Shown piece by piece: positions 14,827 to 18,592 of a stretch of DNA of 18,592 nucleotides. The stretch spans positions 31,433 to 50,024 of the forward strand of contig MHXC01000060.1 in the NCBI GenBank assembly GCA_001824325.1, given 5' to 3'. The stretch comes from Parcubacteria group bacterium RIFCSPHIGHO2_01_FULL_47_10b. Lineage in GTDB: Bacteria > Patescibacteriota > Minisyncoccia > 2-01-FULL-47-10. The first letter of the stretch is position 1, and every line of letters starts with the position of its first letter. Position numbers and translations under genes: made by a program. The notes below the pieces were generated by a model that ran no database searches, was not told the origin of the DNA, and saw only the letters and a program-made list of their open reading frames with translations.

Positions 14827-16644
14827 ATGGGGAGAGGCTCAGAGCGGAAAAGACAAGCCGAACAAACAGCGCGCGAGGGGCGTACTGGAATCGCCGATGA
14901 CGAGATGTCGATGGCCGAGCACGAAACTCAACTGGAAGGGCAGAAACAGCAGGTGCAAAAAGAGGACGGTGCTGCAATCGAAGAGGTCTATCGAGGAATA
15001 CATAAAGATAATTATCAGCGTCTCATCAGTCAAGAAAAAACTAAAAAGGGTCTTACCCATCTTCGTGATTGGGAACTGTGGAGGAAGAATGTTCGTTCGA
15101 ATGAGACGAGCAAAGACCAGGCCAAAGAAAATATTACTGGCGGAGACGGAGGTCAAGAAATATCCACTGATACTACTAATAAACCACCGGCTGCATCACA
15201 TGAAACTAGTAGTGGTGTTATCACCGATGAGGTACAAGATTCGTTAAGTGCGGGTAAAACCGAAGAGGAAAAGCAGCGCGATGCCACTATGGCGCATGAA
15301 AAGAAAGAGCAAGAGGATTTCATTAGCGCCATGGAAGACCGTAAAGAATCGGTGGATCAACAATTTCGTACAGACCCTGCGAGATACGCGCAAGAATTGC
15401 GAGAGTTTGATCAAGCACAACAAAAGAAAATCGAAGAGAAGCGACAGGAAGTACTAAAAATATTCGAGGACGAAGAACCCCACGTGGGTTTTGCCCCTGG
15501 TTATCAGACAGAAATGATGAAGGAGCGCTATCGAAAGCAATACGGCGAGGAGCCACCAGCCACAGCCGAGGAATTTAAGCAGAAATTCGGTTCGGAGCTA
15601 CCAAACCAGCCAACGCCGCAGGAGACGACTCTTGAGCCTACCCCAACGCCTTCTCCCGAAACTCCCGCGCAGCGGCGCGAGGACGTTGTTCGCAGTATTG
15701 CATGGATTAAAAAATTAGGGCTGTCAGCAAAGAGCACGCTCCGCCAAGATTGGGGTGCGTTTCGAGGAGTTGATAGGGGCGCAACGTTCACCGAGGCGGA
15801 ACTTGCCACAGCGAAAACCGAATATGATCGGTTGTTTGGAAATGCGCCTCGTCCGAAAGAGAAGATACCATGGTGGAATGTTAAAAAATGGTTTGATATA
15901 TTCAAGGAATCGACTAGGACGAAGAGAGAGAAGCAGCATGCTGAGCAAATGGGAAAGGTGCTAAGCGGTTATGGAGTTATAGACAAAGAACGAAAGCGAA
16001 TACATGATCCCAATAGAGAAATTAAGCACAAGGGCTTATTTGAGCCTGATCAAGTGCTTGCTGGACAGAGGCGGTCAGAAGCGCCAACGAATAAGCCGAA
16101 ACAACCGGATAGCCCCAATACCAACCCAACACCGGAAACCCAAGAGCAGCCGGAGCAACCGAAACAGCCATTGCCTGCGATTAATCCTGCTCTGCTTGAG
16201 CGACTGACGAGTTATCTTAATGCAAATCGTCCAGCGACTGGCAGCCCGGAGCCAAAGACTGAAATACAAGGCACTGAAATGCGAACGTCGATGGAAACAA
16301 TTATTTCCAGAGCAGATGCGTTATTCAAAAAGCTTGATTCTGAAAATACTGTGTGGGCCCAGCTTCAGGAGTATATCAAGCAAATGAGCGCAAAATCACC
16401 CGGTGAACCAGCGCGTGTTGAAGAGTGGACGACCGGAACACATATTGCAATCGCACCAGTCGAAGGACACGATGTGATCAGAATACCGTCGAAGCTGTAT
16501 ACGCTATACCAGCAATTCAATGCGGCGAAACGAGTCCGTGAGCTCCTAGAGACCGGCACTATCGATGTCGACAATAATGGCTTTGAACAAGACATAGGCT
16601 CGTTGCTTTCGTTACTCGAGCAAGCTAATGCAAGTAATGCATAA
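14827..16644 (+). CDS. Large hydrophilic protein of unknown function with coiled-coil and Pro-rich segments
   Basis: I do not recognise this 605-residue protein. It has no signal peptide or membrane helix, so it should be cytosolic. Residues 1-250 are highly charged and probably helical, with coiled-coil character (EEEKQRDATMAHEKKEQEDF, FDQAQQKKIEEKRQEVLKIF). A proline/threonine-rich linker follows (about 258-283), then a possible folded part (about 285-400, SIAWIKKLGLSAKSTLRQDW...WWNVKKWFDIFKEST). A second Pro/Gln-rich linker (about 420-455) leads to a helical C-terminal domain (about 457-605, LLERLTSYLNANRPA, DALFKKLDSENTVWAQLQEY). It starts 17 bases after the rpoD stop without a visible Shine-Dalgarno. 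The next gene starts inside its 3' end. The architecture suggests a scaffold or adaptor; this is a guess. Confidence 0.8.
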   Translation: MGRGSERKRQAEQTAREGRTGIADDEMSMAEHETQLEGQKQQVQKEDGAAIEEVYRGIHKDNYQRLISQEKTKKGLTHLRDWELWRKNVRSNETSKDQAKENITGGDGGQEISTDTTNKPPAASHETSSGVITDEVQDSLSAGKTEEEKQRDATMAHEKKEQEDFISAMEDRKESVDQQFRTDPARYAQELREFDQAQQKKIEEKRQEVLKIFEDEEPHVGFAPGYQTEMMKERYRKQYGEEPPATAEEFKQKFGSELPNQPTPQETTLEPTPTPSPETPAQRREDVVRSIAWIKKLGLSAKSTLRQDWGAFRGVDRGATFTEAELATAKTEYDRLFGNAPRPKEKIPWWNVKKWFDIFKESTRTKREKQHAEQMGKVLSGYGVIDKERKRIHDPNREIKHKGLFEPDQVLAGQRRSEAPTNKPKQPDSPNTNPTPETQEQPEQPKQPLPAINPALLERLTSYLNANRPATGSPEPKTEIQGTEMRTSMETIISRADALFKKLDSENTVWAQLQEYIKQMSAKSPGEPARVEEWTTGTHIAIAPVEGHDVIRIPSKLYTLYQQFNAAKRVRELLETGTIDVDNNGFEQDIGSLLSLLEQANASNA

Positions 16645-17623
16645 AATCTCTGTCGCACTAATCGCTGCCATATATAGTTTGTTTGGTGGCATTGCTCATG
16701 CCATCACCATTGACTCTCTAGATTCCAGCAGCACGAACGCGGCTCCTGCTGGTGACGTTATTATCTCGCCACTGCGCTGGGTCGAAACCGTAAGCCCGGG
16801 GGATCGCATCACCCGCGCATTTCAGATTGGCAACAGGACGTCCAATCCGATGATATTCGAGCTTTCTACCGAAGATATGGTGGGGACACGCGATCTTGAA
16901 GACCCAGTACGATTTCTGGGCGCCCAACGAGCCCCAACGCAAACAACTGCGCGAGACTGGCTCATTCCCGAGGTGCGCGAATTCCGCGTTGACCCCGGGA
17001 AGCGGGCCGTGGTTTCGGTTGTTCTGCAAGTGCCACGTGATGCGAAACCCGGTGGGCACTATGCCGCGCTATTTGCTTCAGGGCAGGCGATCACGGACAA
17101 AGGTACCGGCAGTATATCGGACCCAGCTTCCGGCGTAGATATTCGGACACGCCTCGGGGTATTACTTCTCGCCAATGTGCGAGCATCTGATAACGATACC
17201 GGATTTACGGACACCATACAGCCGTCAGGTCGGATCGTCTCGTTTTCATCATCTCGCCGAGTGTATAGCGACACCACAATCCCTCTATCTATCGTTGTCG
17301 AAAACACAGGGCAAACGCACCTCACCGCAAACACCACCGTTACAATAACGAATCTTTCTGGTAAAATAGTAGGGAGGATGCAATCAAGTGATTGGCATGT
17401 ATTGCCTGATAGTGTTCGGGAAAAGCGCTTTACGTGGTCGCGCTCTGTGTTATTTGGGAAGTATTATGCAGTCGCCGAAGTGGCGTTTGCGGGCAAGATC
17501 ATCACCGCTTCAACCACATTCTGGGTTATACCCATGAATATTGTCGTTGCAGTTATCATCGCGATCGCGCTGTTTTGGTTTATGTGGTGGTTGCGGCAAT
17601 GGCGCGCAAAGTATCCGACGTAA
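16628..17623 (+). CDS. DUF916-like exported protein with C-terminal membrane anchor
   Basis: The 331 residues begin with a signal peptide (HKISVALIAAIYSLFGGIAHA, cut probable after AHA). An immunoglobulin-like beta domain follows (ISPLRWVETVSPGDRITRAFQIGNRTSNPMIFELSTEDM...VVSVVLQVPRDAKPGGHYAALF), strongly like the N-terminal DUF916 domain of WxL-associated proteins. A second beta domain (about 195-295, IPLSIVVENTGQTHLTANTTVTI) follows, then one membrane helix (about 302-321) and a basic tail. This layout of signal, two Ig-like domains, C-terminal helix and positive tail is the layout of Firmicutes DUF916 proteins, which hold WxL surface proteins on the wall. The start may be ATG 16628 or ATG 16637; both overlap the preceding gene. 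The neighbour at 17633 could be its ligand. Confidence 0.8.
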   Translation: MQVMHKISVALIAAIYSLFGGIAHAITIDSLDSSSTNAAPAGDVIISPLRWVETVSPGDRITRAFQIGNRTSNPMIFELSTEDMVGTRDLEDPVRFLGAQRAPTQTTARDWLIPEVREFRVDPGKRAVVSVVLQVPRDAKPGGHYAALFASGQAITDKGTGSISDPASGVDIRTRLGVLLLANVRASDNDTGFTDTIQPSGRIVSFSSSRRVYSDTTIPLSIVVENTGQTHLTANTTVTITNLSGKIVGRMQSSDWHVLPDSVREKRFTWSRSVLFGKYYAVAEVAFAGKIITASTTFWVIPMNIVVAVIIAIALFWFMWWLRQWRAKYPT

Positions 17624-17632
17624 TTCCATTCA

Positions 17633-18433
17633 ATGTTACCGAACGATCATTCTCGATTTGTATATATAGGAGTAGTAACGCTGGCAATTATAGCGGGTGC
17701 GTTGCTCGCGCATATAGTCTATGGAGCGGTTGCCTCGTCAACCAACTACCGCATTGAACGGGACGTATTCAGTTCCGGTGGCGTTGGAAACTCGACAACC
17801 AGCAATTACATCGTCAATTTTACCGTCGGGGAGCAAGGTAGTGGTCGGGCCACAACCACAAGCTATATTTTAAATGCCGGATTTCAACAGCTCGATGGCT
17901 CGTTTTTGAGCATTACGTCCCCAAGCGATGTTTCTCTCGGCAGCATCGCCAATACCGGCACTGCGGCAACATCATCAGCATCATGGACCGTAACCACGAA
18001 CAACTCGGCAGGGTATCAGATGGGAATCAGCGCTTCGACGGATCCGGTGCTTCGCTGTATCAGCACCTGCACGTACAGCGCCAGCGATGCAACCACCTAT
18101 TTTCAAGATTTTAATAACGGGAGTACGAGTCCGATCTATACGTTTTCGCCAGCAGCGAGTGAATCACTATTTGGAGTTACTGTTTCCGGATCACACACCG
18201 TGCAAAAATTCAAAAATAATGGCGCGTCATGCAATCAATCGGGCGGCACTGCGAGCGGTACTGCGTGCTGGATCGGTTTGAGTACTACGACGCAGACGAT
18301 TGCCCAATCCGCGTCTGCTACGCCGAGCGGCACAGCAACAACGGTATACGCTCGAGCACAAATCGGCAGTAGCCATTCACAAAGCGCAGGGTCATATCGG
18401 GCCGTTGTTACGATCACGGCAACCGCGTTATAA
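17633..18433 (+). CDS. Exported beta-rich surface protein (CPR-type, possibly WxL-like)
   Basis: The 266 residues start with a signal or anchor helix (FVYIGVVTLAIIAGALLAHIVYG). Three short repeats follow, STNYRIERDVFSSGG, TSNYIVNFTVGEQGSG and TTSYILNAGFQQ, a pattern seen in CPR surface proteins. The rest is a Ser/Thr/Ala-rich beta-sandwich: SASWTVTTNNSAGYQMGISAS in the middle and a final strand AGSYRAVVTITATAL at the very C-terminus, like pilus-subunit or WxL-type domains. Four cysteines (two in LRCISTCTYS, one in ASCNQS, one in TACWIGL) could form two disulfides, consistent with an exported protein. It follows the DUF916-like gene by 9 bases, so the two are probably co-expressed. Calling it a WxL homologue is inference; there is no clear pair of WxL motifs. 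Confidence 0.8.
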   Translation: MLPNDHSRFVYIGVVTLAIIAGALLAHIVYGAVASSTNYRIERDVFSSGGVGNSTTSNYIVNFTVGEQGSGRATTTSYILNAGFQQLDGSFLSITSPSDVSLGSIANTGTAATSSASWTVTTNNSAGYQMGISASTDPVLRCISTCTYSASDATTYFQDFNNGSTSPIYTFSPAASESLFGVTVSGSHTVQKFKNNGASCNQSGGTASGTACWIGLSTTTQTIAQSASATPSGTATTVYARAQIGSSHSQSAGSYRAVVTITATAL

Positions 18434-18457
18434 GCAGCATCATAAAATGTATATAGT

Positions 18458-18592
18458 ATGAGGAGAGCGCTATATAACCATTCTGTTGGATACAAGGTAT
18501 GTCTTTTGGCACTGGCTTTGTTTGTCGTGCTAACTCTCGTGCCAGTCATGGACGCACAAGCTGCTACGGACGGCGTAAACGTGAACTTAACA
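18458..18592 (+). CDS. Exported protein, 3' truncated by the window end
   Basis: The ATG at 18458 opens a frame that runs to the end of the window (45 codons). It encodes a basic N-terminus (MRRALYNHSVGYK), a hydrophobic stretch (VCLLALALFVVLTLVPVM) and a good signal peptidase site (DAQA, then ATDGVNVNLT). The mature start VNVNLT suggests a beta-rich surface protein like its neighbour. It follows the previous gene by 24 bases and probably belongs to the same surface-protein operon. Nothing can be said about its main domains. Confidence 0.75.
   Translation, partial: MRRALYNHSVGYKVCLLALALFVVLTLVPVMDAQAATDGVNVNLT

Overview
This window looks like a piece of a small bacterial chromosome, most likely from the Patescibacteria (CPR), though this is inferred from gene content and style alone. 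It carries a compact type IV pilus cluster with several unusual minor pilins, a soluble PAS histidine kinase with stand-alone receiver proteins, a Gmad2-domain protein, a large DUF4153/DUF4173-type membrane protein, a dnaG-rpoD pair, and surface proteins built on the pattern 'TNYRIE..FSSGG'. Genes are packed tightly and nearly all on the + strand, often with ATGA or TAATG overlaps. Few starts have a clear Shine-Dalgarno sequence. TGA works as a stop (for example at the pilB/pilC junction), so the UGA=Gly code of Gracilibacteria/Absconditabacteria does not apply.

Positions 1-6564 hold the type IV pilus region: the end of a receiver-domain protein, pilB (assembly ATPase), pilC (inner-membrane platform), a GspH/FimT-like pseudopilin, a PilV-like prepilin fused to a predicted seven-bladed LVIVD beta-propeller, a PilW/GspJ-like pilin, a PilX-like pilin without the usual Glu5, and, after its own -10 element, the probable major pilin. 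No pilT, pilM/N/O, prepilin peptidase or secretin gene is present here. Positions 6618-8612 encode a cytosolic PAS-PAS histidine kinase and a single-domain response regulator. The receiver proteins on both sides of the pilus genes resemble each other, so pilus control by phosphorelay is plausible.

Positions 8605-9705 are a patch of small genes: a DUF167 (YggU-like) protein whose last 30 codons are supplied by a 138-bp imperfect palindromic element, a CBU_0592-like three-helix membrane protein, and an orphan HicB-like protein behind a good sigma70 promoter. Positions 9712-14809 form a tight string: Gmad2-domain anchored protein, DUF4153/DUF4173 membrane protein, DNA primase and the primary sigma factor. 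The last two reproduce the core of the macromolecular synthesis operon.

Positions 14827-18592 hold a 605-residue hydrophilic protein of unknown function, then three exported proteins: a DUF916-like membrane-anchored protein, a beta-rich surface protein, and the first 45 codons of another secreted protein cut by the window end. The DUF916-like gene next to a beta-sandwich surface gene recalls the WxL/DUF916 surface system of Firmicutes. The points most worth a second look are the pilin-propeller fusion, the palindromic element that has become part of a coding region, the DUF916/WxL-like pair, and the strongly basic N-terminal extension of the sigma factor.
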